NCBI RefSeq assembly: GCF_007197885.1
Contig: NZ_VKKG01000001.1
Location: 890,334 to 954,333, forward strand
Length of the DNA: 64,000 nucleotides
Source of the DNA: Tessaracoccus rhinocerotis
GTDB lineage: Bacteria; Actinomycetota; Actinomycetes; Propionibacteriales; Propionibacteriaceae
Reading direction: 5' to 3'
Below are positions 34,216-41,152 of the stretch, piece after piece (positions within the stretch are counted from its first letter, which is position 1; each line of letters opens with the position of its first letter). Below the pieces are notes generated by a model that was not told the origin of the DNA, made no database searches, and saw only the letters and a list, made by a program, of their open reading frames with translations. The position numbers were made by a program, and so were the translations under genes.

Positions 34216-34934
34216 AGGGAATCTCCTTGCTTGTTCTGGGCGGCCACGACTGCGGGCAACCGCTCGATGATCTCGTTGAACGACTCGGTGAGGGCGTTGC
34301 CGGACCTGCCTGCCGCCCAGCTCTCCTTGATCGAGACCTCGGACACGAGACCCGCCACCACGCGCACCCCGACCATCCGGGAGTCGGTGTGGACCCAGTC
34401 ACCCACCGACTCGTCCGGGACGAAGTCGGCCGGATCCTGTGGGAGGTCGGCGTCGGTCAGGTTCTGCATCTTCAGGGTCTCGACGTCCAGGCGCCTGCTG
34501 AGACCCTCGATCATGTCCGGGAGGGCGTCGACCCTGGCCTGCAGGGTGTCCTCGCTGATGGGGGCCAGCAACTCCTCGGTCTTCTCCCGCAGCAGTGCGT
34601 CCCTCGTGGCCTCGACCTGCGCCTCGTCCACCTCCGGGCCCTGTCCCGCCTCCGAGGCCTCGAGGGCGTCGATGTCGAATCCCATCGCCTTGGCCTGGGC
34701 GCGGCCGAGTGCCTCTCCGACCACACCGGCGAGCTCACCGGGCTCCACCTTCTCCTGCCATGCGGGAACCACCGAGATGGCGGCAAGCGTCGTGTCCGGA
34801 CGGACGGTGACCTGGACGACTCCCCTCTCGTCGGAGACGGTGACGTCCTCGGTGACCGGCGCCAGCGTCGCGAGCGCCCCGAGGACGTTGCGCAACTCCC
34901 TGTCCAGGTCCGCCATCAGTTCATCTGGTCCCAT
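34212..34934 (-). CDS. YbaB/EbfC-like protein heading the WXG-like operon
   Basis: 240 residues, first gene of the operon. Residues about 1-95 fit the YbaB/EbfC fold: a first helix (DELMADLDRELRNVLGALATL), a beta-hairpin (RGVVQVTVRPDTTLAAISVV) and a helix (LAGVVGEALGRAQAKAMGFD). Residues 100-165 are acidic and helical (EVDEAQVEATRDALLREKTE), and 165-240 another helical part (ESFNEIIERLPAVVAAQ). Stand-alone YbaB proteins are about 100 residues and bind DNA or act as small cofactors; larger YbaB-domain proteins occur next to WXG100 genes in actinobacteria. The ATG at 34934 follows GGAGG. Possible cytoplasmic chaperone or adaptor for the two downstream proteins (inference). Confidence 0.7.
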   Translation of the reverse strand: MGPDELMADLDRELRNVLGALATLAPVTEDVTVSDERGVVQVTVRPDTTLAAISVVPAWQEKVEPGELAGVVGEALGRAQAKAMGFDIDALEASEAGQGPEVDEAQVEATRDALLREKTEELLAPISEDTLQARVDALPDMIEGLSRRLDVETLKMQNLTDADLPQDPADFVPDESVGDWVHTDSRMVGVRVVAGLVSEVSIKESWAAGRSGNALTESFNEIIERLPAVVAAQNKQGDSL

Positions 34935-35033
34935 TGGTTTCCTCCGTGATTCCACCCGTTGTCTCGTCCCGTCGAGTCTTCCAGCCGCTAGGGTCACGAG
35001 GGGTAGGTACCGCCACTCAAAAGGAGCCGTGCA

Positions 35034-35501
35034 ATGGGCTCGTCCAGGCTGATGCGCAACGTCGCGAACGTCGCCAACCTCTCCACGCCGCTGGGGCTGC
35101 TGGTTGCGCTCGCCACCCGCTCCCGGCTGCGCAGGGTGGACGGCCTGCTGGTGGCGGAGGGGGCGAGGCTGCGGCTGCCCGCGACGGCGCTCACCATCGG
35201 CAGCGTCGTGCTGGTGCCGAAGCGGACCCTGGCCGAGGCCCTGGAGCGGATCCCGGGCCTGCTGGAGCACGAGGACCAGCACGCCTGGCAGTACGCCTAC
35301 TGCCTGGGGCTGCCCTTCGTGCCCGCCTACTTCGTCGCTGCGGGTTGGTCCTGGCTGCGCAGCGGCGACCGCGCCACCGCGAACCACTTCGAGGTGCAGG
35401 CGGGGCTTGAGCTGGGCGGTTACCGCGTGGGGAGGCTGCGCACCGTGCGCAAGGGGCTGGTGGACCTGCGGGCGCGGCTGCCCTGGTCCCGCGGCGCCTA
35501 G
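35034..35501 (+). CDS. Small HExxH protein, putative metallopeptidase-like
   Basis: 155 residues with no signal peptide. Contains the zinc-binding motif HEDQH (His79, Glu80, His83) in GLLEHEDQHAWQYAYCLG, followed about 30 residues later by NHFEVQAGLELGG, whose Glu could be the third ligand. A hydrophobic segment near 92-105 (LPFVPAYFVAAGWSWL) is between the two. This is a very short protein for a protease and may be a metal-binding relic or a regulator. The ATG at 35034 is preceded by AAAAGGAG. Divergent from the YbaB-like operon, whose start is 99 bp away. Confidence 0.65.
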   Translation: MGSSRLMRNVANVANLSTPLGLLVALATRSRLRRVDGLLVAEGARLRLPATALTIGSVVLVPKRTLAEALERIPGLLEHEDQHAWQYAYCLGLPFVPAYFVAAGWSWLRSGDRATANHFEVQAGLELGGYRVGRLRTVRKGLVDLRARLPWSRGA

Positions 35502-35505
35502 GCGC

Positions 35506-35790
35506 TCAGCCCTGGAGGCGACGCGCCGAACGCGCCGCCTGGCGCGTGGAGCGGAGCCGGCGGAGCCGCTTCACCAGGAGCGGCTTGTGGGCCAGCGCAG
35601 CCGGGGTGTCGATCAGCGAGTTCAGGTGCTGGTAGTAGCGCGTGGTGGAGATCCCGAAGTGCTCCATGATGGCCTGCTCCTTCGGGACGGCCGAGGTGAA
35701 CCAGTTGTCCTCGAAGTCCAGCATGGCAGCATCGCGTTCGGTGAGTTCGGTGGCCGGGGCGGCGGCTGCGTGCGACATGCGCGCCATCAT
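35506..35790 (-). CDS. DUF3263 family protein
   Basis: 94 residues. Family features: LTERDAAMLDFEDNWF, KEQAIMEHFGISTTRYYQHLNSLIDTPAALAHKPLLVKRLRRLR. The helix-turn-helix-like IMEHFGISTTRYYQHLN suggests DNA binding. Basic C-terminus. The start is uncertain: ATGs at 35790, 35787 and 35778 are possible, and the frame is open further up through the inverted repeat. Function of the family is unknown. Confidence 0.8.
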   Translation of the reverse strand: MMARMSHAAAAPATELTERDAAMLDFEDNWFTSAVPKEQAIMEHFGISTTRYYQHLNSLIDTPAALAHKPLLVKRLRRLRSTRQAARSARRLQG

Positions 35791-35798
35791 ACGCGTTC

Positions 35799-35820
35799 CG
35801 AATGACACCATTGTCATTCG
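35799..35820. promoter_or_regulatory. Perfect 8-bp inverted repeat between DUF3263 gene and manA
   Basis: CGAATGAC-ACCATT-GTCATTCG, 22 bp, in the divergent gap just upstream of the DUF3263 start. It looks like an operator for a dimeric regulator. Core TGAC-N6-GTCA has some resemblance to Zur/Fur-type sites but the spacing is one base short of the usual Zur palindrome, so no regulator is assigned. Confidence 0.55.
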
Positions 35821-35878
35821 ACGCGCCCCGGCCGCGTGAGCTTGCCCACCGCCCGTCTGACAAGGTTCACTGGAGGCC

Positions 35879-37063
35879 ATGTTCAGACTCGGAGGGATCG
35901 AGCAGCACTACGCCTGGGGGACCACCGATGTCATCCCGGGACTGCTCGGGCGCGAGCCGGACGGCGAACCCTTCGCCGAGTACTGGTTCGGCGCCCATCC
36001 CTTCGGGGACTCGCCGGTCGACGGCGGCGGCACCCTCTCGGCGCGCCTGGCCCAGCAGCCCACCGAACTCCTCGGCGAGGCGACCGCGGCGTCGTTCGGG
36101 GGTCGCCTGCCGTACCTGGTCAAGTTCCTGTCCGCGGCCTCCCCGCTGAGCCTGCAGGCCCATCCGTCGCGCTCACAGGCGGAACAGGGCTACGCCCGCG
36201 AGTCGCTGCAGGGCATCCCCACGAACTCCCCGGAGCGGGCCTTCCGCGACGACTGGCCCAAGCCCGAGACGATCATCGCCCTGACCCCCTTCGAGGGACT
36301 GCTGGGCTTCCGGGAACCCACCAAGACGGCCCAGCTGTTCGAGTCGCTGGGCGTCGGCGACACCCTCGCCTCGGTGATCGGGCCCCTGCGGGAGCGCACC
36401 ACCACTCCCGCGCTGCAGGAGGTCTTCCTCGATGTCCTCTCCCTGGGCGAGCGCCGACACCTGGTCGACGAGGTGCTGGGCGCCGCCGTCGGCCTGCTGG
36501 ACGCGCCGGGCGAGCTCGGCGAGTTCGCCAAGACCGCCGTCGAGCTCGACGAGCACTTCCCGGGCGACCCCGGCATCCTGGCCGCGCTCCTGCTGAACCG
36601 GTTCTCGCTGGAACCCGGACAGGCGGTCAGCCTGGAGGCCGGCGTCATGCACGCCTACCTGAAGGGCACCGGCGTTGAGGTGATGGCCAACTCCGACAAC
36701 GTCCTGCGCGGGGGCCTGACCCGCAAGCACATCGACGTCGACGCCCTGCTGCACGTCGTGAAGTTCGAGCCCACCGAGGTCAGGGTGCTCACCTCCGACG
36801 GGGTCGACGGCCTGTACCTGTTCCCCTCCAACGTCGAGGAGTTCGAGGTCTGGCTGGTGCAACCCATCGCCCAGGGCCGCGCCGTGGAGGTGCCCCGCGC
36901 CGACTCGGGCCGCATCCTGGTGGTCGCCGAGGGGGACTTCCTCCTCGAGGGCGACGGCGAGCCGATCCGGCTGCGCTGCGGCGAGGCGGTGTTCGTGCCC
37001 GCCGGCGAACAGGTGCACGCCAGCGGCCAGGGCCAGCTGTTCACCGTCGCCTCCGGCGTCTGA
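35879..37063 (+). CDS. manA: Mannose-6-phosphate isomerase
   Basis: Type I phosphomannose isomerase interconverting mannose-6-P and fructose-6-P, zinc-dependent, 394 residues. Motifs: GIEQHYAWGTTD at the start, AEYWFGAHPFG near 38, LSLQAHPSRSQAEQGYA near 95 (metal-binding QxH), KPETIIALTPFEGLLGFR near 133 and GVMHAYLKGTGVEVMANSDNVLRGG near 255-280. GGAGG lies close to the ATG. Supplies GDP-mannose precursors or lets the cell use mannose. Confidence 0.95.
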   Translation: MFRLGGIEQHYAWGTTDVIPGLLGREPDGEPFAEYWFGAHPFGDSPVDGGGTLSARLAQQPTELLGEATAASFGGRLPYLVKFLSAASPLSLQAHPSRSQAEQGYARESLQGIPTNSPERAFRDDWPKPETIIALTPFEGLLGFREPTKTAQLFESLGVGDTLASVIGPLRERTTTPALQEVFLDVLSLGERRHLVDEVLGAAVGLLDAPGELGEFAKTAVELDEHFPGDPGILAALLLNRFSLEPGQAVSLEAGVMHAYLKGTGVEVMANSDNVLRGGLTRKHIDVDALLHVVKFEPTEVRVLTSDGVDGLYLFPSNVEEFEVWLVQPIAQGRAVEVPRADSGRILVVAEGDFLLEGDGEPIRLRCGEAVFVPAGEQVHASGQGQLFTVASGV

Positions 37064-37121
37064 GGCCCCGGTTTTTCCATATCCGGCGCAGTTTGGGCAC
37101 AATTGACGACGCTGCACCAGC

Positions 37122-37197
37122 GCCTCCGTAGCTCAGCGGCCAGAGCGCTCGCCTTGTAAGCGAGTGGTCGAGGGTTCGACTCCCTCCGGAGGCTCCA
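37122..37197 (+). tRNA. tRNA-Thr (anticodon TGT), with encoded CCA
   Basis: Cloverleaf: acceptor GCCTCCG / CGGAGGC, D-arm GCTC/GAGC, anticodon stem CTCGC/GCGAG with loop CTTGTAA (anticodon TGT at 37155-37157, reading ACA), T-arm GAGGG-TTCGACT-CCCTC, discriminator T, and CCA at 37195-37197. A possible promoter (TTTCCA ... CACAAT, 18-nt spacing) lies at about 37073-37102. Confidence 0.97.
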
Positions 37198-37211
37198 CCA
37201 CAATGGGAGGC

Positions 37212-37820
37212 ATGACTCCCGAACCAGGCAAGTGGTCCCGCATGATCGCGGTGGACCCCGAGCACTCCCACCGCTACGTCCAGCGCTTCCGGATGATGGC
37301 CCGGGCGGGCCATGACCTGGTGGGCGAGGCCCGCACGGTCCACGCGATGCTCTCCCCGAACTCGCGGGTCCTGGACGCCGGTTGCGGGCCGGGCCGGCAC
37401 GCTGAGCACCTGCACTCACTGGGCCACCGGGTGGTGGGCGTCGACGTCGACCCCGTGCTGATCGCCGCGGCGAAGGACGAGCACCCCGGCCCCGAGTACG
37501 TGGTGCAGGACCTGGCGGAGCTGGACCTCCCTGCCAAGGGCATCGAGGCCGGCTTCGACGCCATCCTGTGTGCCGGCAACGTCGTCGGGTTCCTGGCGGA
37601 GAGCACCCGGGTGGACGTACTGCGCCGCATGGGCGCACACCTCGCTCCCGAGGGCCGGGCCGTCATCGGCTTCGGAGCGGGCCGGGGCTACGAGTTCGGG
37701 GAGTTCTTCGACGACGTCACCGCCGCCGGCCTCGCGGTGCAGCTGAAGCTCTCCACGTGGGACCTGCGGCCCTTCTCGCCGGACAGCACGTTCCTCGTCG
37801 CCGTCGTCGGCCGGGCCTGA
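37212..37820 (+). CDS. Class I SAM-dependent methyltransferase
   Basis: 202 residues. Motif I is VLDAGCGPGRHAEHLHSLGHRVVGVDVD (residues about 55-80) and motif post-I and II follow (FDAILCAGNVVGFL near 118). Substrate unknown. The start could also be the ATG at 37203, which overlaps no ribosome binding site of its own; MTPEPGKW at 37212 is preferred on position after GGGAGG, though the spacing is short. Its stop codon abuts the stop of the convergent DedA gene. It begins right after the tRNA. Confidence 0.85.
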   Translation: MTPEPGKWSRMIAVDPEHSHRYVQRFRMMARAGHDLVGEARTVHAMLSPNSRVLDAGCGPGRHAEHLHSLGHRVVGVDVDPVLIAAAKDEHPGPEYVVQDLAELDLPAKGIEAGFDAILCAGNVVGFLAESTRVDVLRRMGAHLAPEGRAVIGFGAGRGYEFGEFFDDVTAAGLAVQLKLSTWDLRPFSPDSTFLVAVVGRA

Positions 37821-38576
37821 TCAGCCCTGGCGCTTGGCGGCCTCGTCCCTGCGGCCCTTGATGACCGCACCGACGACGATCACCACGACCAGGCCGATGG
37901 CCACGTAGCCGGCGATCCTGGCGTACCAGTCGAGGATCTCCACGACGGGCTCGCCCAGCTGCCAGCCGAGCCAGAAGTAGAAGCACAACCACACCGTCGA
38001 CGCGATGTAGTCGTAGACCAGGAAGCGCCTCAGGCTCATGTTCGCTGCGCCGGAGATGACGAAGACCACCTGCATCAACGGCAGCGGGATGGGGATGTAG
38101 GCGATGAAGAAGCCGAGCGGCCCCAGCTTCTCGGCCCAGCGCTCGGCACGGGCGTAGTTGCGGGCGGCGCGCTTGCTGCGGCCGGCCCAGACCTCGATCA
38201 TCCCGCGACCCCACAGCTTGCCCGCCCACCAGTAGATCCAGTCGAACTTGAGGCTCAGGACCGAGGCCACGAGCAGCACCCACGGCCAGTGGCCCATCTG
38301 CCCCACGGAGGCGAGCGCCCCGCTGGCGGCGACGGCGGTGCGGCTGCCGGTGCCCATCGCCAGGATGTCGGGCGCGGCGGCCATCAGCCAGGCGCGCATC
38401 GGGATCAGCACCAGGCTGAAGACCCCGACGACGCCGAACCAGACCAGGCAGGCGATGTCGGCGCGACCGGGCTTGGAGTTCCAGGGCATGCCCGAGTCCT
38501 CCCACCACTCCTTCTCCTTGTCGGCCGTCGTGTCGGCGGCGGGCTCGGCCTCGGGCAGCTCAGGGGATTGGGTCAC
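37821..38576 (-). CDS. DedA/VTT-domain membrane protein
   Basis: 251-residue inner-membrane protein with five or six hydrophobic segments. Family signs are the region GPLGFFIAYIPIPLPLMQVVFVISGAANMSLRRFLVYDYIAS and a basic, Ala/Arg-rich loop before it. An acidic N-terminal tail of about 40 residues precedes the membrane part. DedA-family proteins are proposed phospholipid or cation transporters in membrane homeostasis. The GTG at 38576 is taken as the start. Confidence 0.8.
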   Translation of the reverse strand: MTQSPELPEAEPAADTTADKEKEWWEDSGMPWNSKPGRADIACLVWFGVVGVFSLVLIPMRAWLMAAAPDILAMGTGSRTAVAASGALASVGQMGHWPWVLLVASVLSLKFDWIYWWAGKLWGRGMIEVWAGRSKRAARNYARAERWAEKLGPLGFFIAYIPIPLPLMQVVFVISGAANMSLRRFLVYDYIASTVWLCFYFWLGWQLGEPVVEILDWYARIAGYVAIGLVVVIVVGAVIKGRRDEAAKRQG

Positions 38577-38736
38577 GCGTCGAATGGTACGCGGAAGCCA
38601 CTATGTCTCGAAAAGATCACGTTCCGGGCACCTGCCTCGCGTCAGCACTTGCCCACCTGTAGAGTCCGGGACGGAAGAAGCACTTCCTCCACTACGGATC
38701 GTCGGGCACGTACCTGCCCGTGGAAAGGAATGTGGC

Positions 38737-39834
38737 ATGGCCACTGTTAGCTACCGCGATGCATCACGCATCTACCCGGGCTCCGATCGAGCCGCCGTCA
38801 ACAAGCTCAACCTCGAGATCGAGGATGGCGAGTTCATGGTTCTCGTCGGCCCCTCCGGCTGTGGCAAGTCGACCTCCCTGCGAATGCTCGCGGGTCTCGA
38901 AGAGGTCAACGCCGGAAACATCTTCATCGGTGACCGGGACGTCACCGACCTGCCTCCGAAGGACCGGGACATCGCCATGGTGTTCCAGAACTACGCCCTG
39001 TACCCGCACATGACCGTTGCGGACAACATGGGCTTCGCCCTGAAGATGCAGAACGTCCCCAAGGCCGAGCGCCAGAAGCGCGTCCAGGAGGCTGCACACC
39101 TCCTCGGCCTCGAGGACTTCCTCAGCCGCAAGCCGAAGGCACTCTCCGGCGGCCAGCGCCAGCGCGTCGCCATGGGCCGCGCCATCGTGCGCCAGCCGCA
39201 GGTGTTCCTCATGGACGAGCCGCTGTCGAACCTCGACGCCAAGCTCCGCGTCTCCACCCGCACGCAGATCGCCGCCCTGCAGCGTCGTCTCGGTGTCACC
39301 ACCGTCTACGTCACGCACGACCAGGTCGAGGCAATGACCATGGGTGACCGCGTCGCGGTCCTCAAGGACGGCATCCTGCAGCAGGTCGACTCCCCGCTGG
39401 CCCTGTACGACACCCCGAACAACCTCTTCGTCGCCGGCTTCATCGGTTCGCCCGCGATGAACCTGATGATCGGCAAGGTCACCGAGGGCGGTGCCACGAT
39501 CGGTGACTACACCGTCCCGGTCCCCCGCGAGACCCTGGCCAAGGCCGACGGCGACGAGACGGTCACCCTGGGCATCCGCCCGGAGACCTTCAAGATCTCC
39601 TCCACCGGCCAGGGCATCGCGCTCGACATCGCAGTGGTCGAGGAGCTCGGTGCGGACTCCTACCTGTACGGCACGCTGGCCGGCCTCTCCGAGGACGAGC
39701 TCGTCAACGCCCCGCAGATCGTGGCCCGCGTCGGCGCCCGCACCGCACCCCAGAAGGGTGAGGTCGTCCGCCTCGAGATCGATCCCGAGCACGTCCACGT
39801 GTTCAACAACACCACCGAGGATCGCATCAGCTGA
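38737..39834 (+). CDS. Sugar ABC transporter ATP-binding protein (MsmK/UgpC/MalK type)
   Basis: 365-residue ATPase. Walker A GPSGCGKST near residue 38, Q-loop MVFQNYALYPHMTV near 80, signature LSGGQRQRVAMGRAI near 132, Walker B VFLMDEPLSNLDAKLR near 155, H-loop VTHDQVEAMTM near 190, then the C-terminal TOBE/regulatory domain (GFIGSPAMNLM, IRPETF). Stands alone without permeases, as expected for a multitasking MsmK-like ATPase shared by several maltose/multiple-sugar systems. The ATG follows GGAAAGGAATG. The frame is open upstream to 38248, opposite the DedA gene, and this part is not real. Confidence 0.93.
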   Translation: MATVSYRDASRIYPGSDRAAVNKLNLEIEDGEFMVLVGPSGCGKSTSLRMLAGLEEVNAGNIFIGDRDVTDLPPKDRDIAMVFQNYALYPHMTVADNMGFALKMQNVPKAERQKRVQEAAHLLGLEDFLSRKPKALSGGQRQRVAMGRAIVRQPQVFLMDEPLSNLDAKLRVSTRTQIAALQRRLGVTTVYVTHDQVEAMTMGDRVAVLKDGILQQVDSPLALYDTPNNLFVAGFIGSPAMNLMIGKVTEGGATIGDYTVPVPRETLAKADGDETVTLGIRPETFKISSTGQGIALDIAVVEELGADSYLYGTLAGLSEDELVNAPQIVARVGARTAPQKGEVVRLEIDPEHVHVFNNTTEDRIS

Positions 39835-39851
39835 TCCAGCTGCTCCCGAGA

Positions 39852-39879
39852 CGAAGGCCCCCGCCGGCGGGGGCCTTCG
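39852..39879 (+). terminator. Strong Rho-independent-like terminator
   Basis: CGAAGGCCCCCGCC directly followed by GGCGGGGGCCTTCG, a 14-bp perfect inverted repeat, then CCTTTCC. It lies 18 bp after the ATPase gene stop. Confidence 0.85.
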
Positions 39880-39958
39880 CCTTTCCTCCCCCAGTGAACG
39901 CCCGCGTCATCGCCAGTGGGTCGTTGCTACAGTGACGGCTCGAATACCAGGAGGATGC

Positions 39959-41116
39959 ATGGCAGAACTCGGACGTTGGACCAGGGCGGCCAGGGCCGGC
40001 ATGGCCCGGGACACCGGCCACGGAGCGGTGGTGCCACCGATCCACCTTTCCAGCAACTACGTGTTCTCCTCGCCCGAGTCCCCCGGGCCCTACGACTACT
40101 CCCGCTCGGGCAACCCGACGCGAGACATCCTCAACGACGCCCTCGCCGACCTCGAGGGCGGGGCAGGCGCCACGAACGTGGCCACGGGCATGGCAGCGAT
40201 CACCCTCGTCGTCGAGGCCTTGGTGCCGGTAGGCGGCCGCGTGATTCTCGCCCACGACGCCTACGGCGGCACCTGGCGGCTGTTCACCGCACTCGCCGCC
40301 AAGGGACGGTTCACGGTCGAACTGGTGGACCTGACCGACTCGGAAGCCACCGCGGGGGCGCTGGCCGCGCCCACCGATCTCGTGTGGATCGAGACCCCGT
40401 CCAACCCCCTGCTGCGGATCACCGACATCGCGGCGGTCTCCGACCTCGGCCATCGCGCCGGGGCCCAGGTGGCCGTGGACAACACCTTCTGTTCCCCCCT
40501 CCTGCAGCAGCCGCTCGTTCTCGGGGCGGACTTCGTGATCCACTCCACCACCAAGTTCATCAACGGCCACTCCGACGTCGTGGGCGGCGTCGCGATCGCC
40601 CGCACGCAGGAGCACCACGAGCTGCTGCGCCACTGGGCCAACACCCTCGGACTCACGGCCAGCCCCTTCGACGCCTACCTCACCATGCGCGGACTGCGCA
40701 CCCTGGACGCGCGGCTGCGCGTGCACCGCGAGAACGCCGAGGCGCTGGCCGACCTGCTCGAGGCGCACCCCTCCGTCGCGGCCGTCCACTACCCCGGGCT
40801 GGCCTCGCATCCGGACCACGAGCTGGCCGGGCGCCAGATGTCCGGCCCCGGATCGGTCATCAGCCTCGAGCTGTCCGGCGGACGCCCCGCCGTGAACCGG
40901 TTCCTCGACGGGCTGCAGGTCTTCCACCTGGCCGAGTCGCTCGGTGGCGTGGAGTCCCTCGTGTGCCACCCGAAGACGATGACCCACGCCTCCATGACCC
41001 CCGCGGCGCAGGCGGCCGCCGGCATCACCGACGGGCTGCTGCGCCTGAGCGTGGGCGTGGAGGGGCGCGACGACCTGCTCGCCGTCACCCGCGAGGCGCT
41101 CGGACGCCTGGGGTGA
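39959..41116 (+). CDS. metB: PLP-dependent cystathionine gamma-synthase/lyase family enzyme
   Basis: 385 residues of the trans-sulfuration PLP family. Motifs: PIHLSSNYVFSS, YDYSRSGNPTRDILNDALADLEGG near 45, WIETPSNPLLRITDI near 140, VDNTFCSPLLQQPL near 165 and the PLP lysine in HSTTKFINGHSDVVGG near 200. The ATG follows AGGAGG. A Glu/Asp-level choice between gamma-synthase (MetB), gamma-lyase (MetC-like) and O-acetylhomoserine sulfhydrylase is not possible by eye. MetB is the common actinobacterial annotation, so the symbol is tentative. Confidence 0.85.
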   Translation: MAELGRWTRAARAGMARDTGHGAVVPPIHLSSNYVFSSPESPGPYDYSRSGNPTRDILNDALADLEGGAGATNVATGMAAITLVVEALVPVGGRVILAHDAYGGTWRLFTALAAKGRFTVELVDLTDSEATAGALAAPTDLVWIETPSNPLLRITDIAAVSDLGHRAGAQVAVDNTFCSPLLQQPLVLGADFVIHSTTKFINGHSDVVGGVAIARTQEHHELLRHWANTLGLTASPFDAYLTMRGLRTLDARLRVHRENAEALADLLEAHPSVAAVHYPGLASHPDHELAGRQMSGPGSVISLELSGGRPAVNRFLDGLQVFHLAESLGGVESLVCHPKTMTHASMTPAAQAAAGITDGLLRLSVGVEGRDDLLAVTREALGRLG

Positions 41117-41152
41117 GCGACCCGGCTCGACGCCCCCACTAGACTGTTCCGC

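Noticed and set aside
32038-35052. A roughly 1000-codon plus-strand frame opposite the WXG-like operon
   Set aside because: It is Ala/Gly/Arg/Thr-rich antisense of the Gly/Pro-rich gene. The minus-strand genes have overlaps, ribosome binding sites and recognisable motifs.
35799-35820. Zur box
   Set aside because: Arm spacing is one base short of the usual actinobacterial Zur palindrome and the inner bases are not complementary, so it is kept only as an unassigned inverted repeat.
38248-38736. 163-codon N-terminal extension of the MsmK-type ATPase
   Set aside because: It reads opposite the DedA gene, lacks ABC-family similarity, and the ATG at 38737 has a good ribosome binding site.
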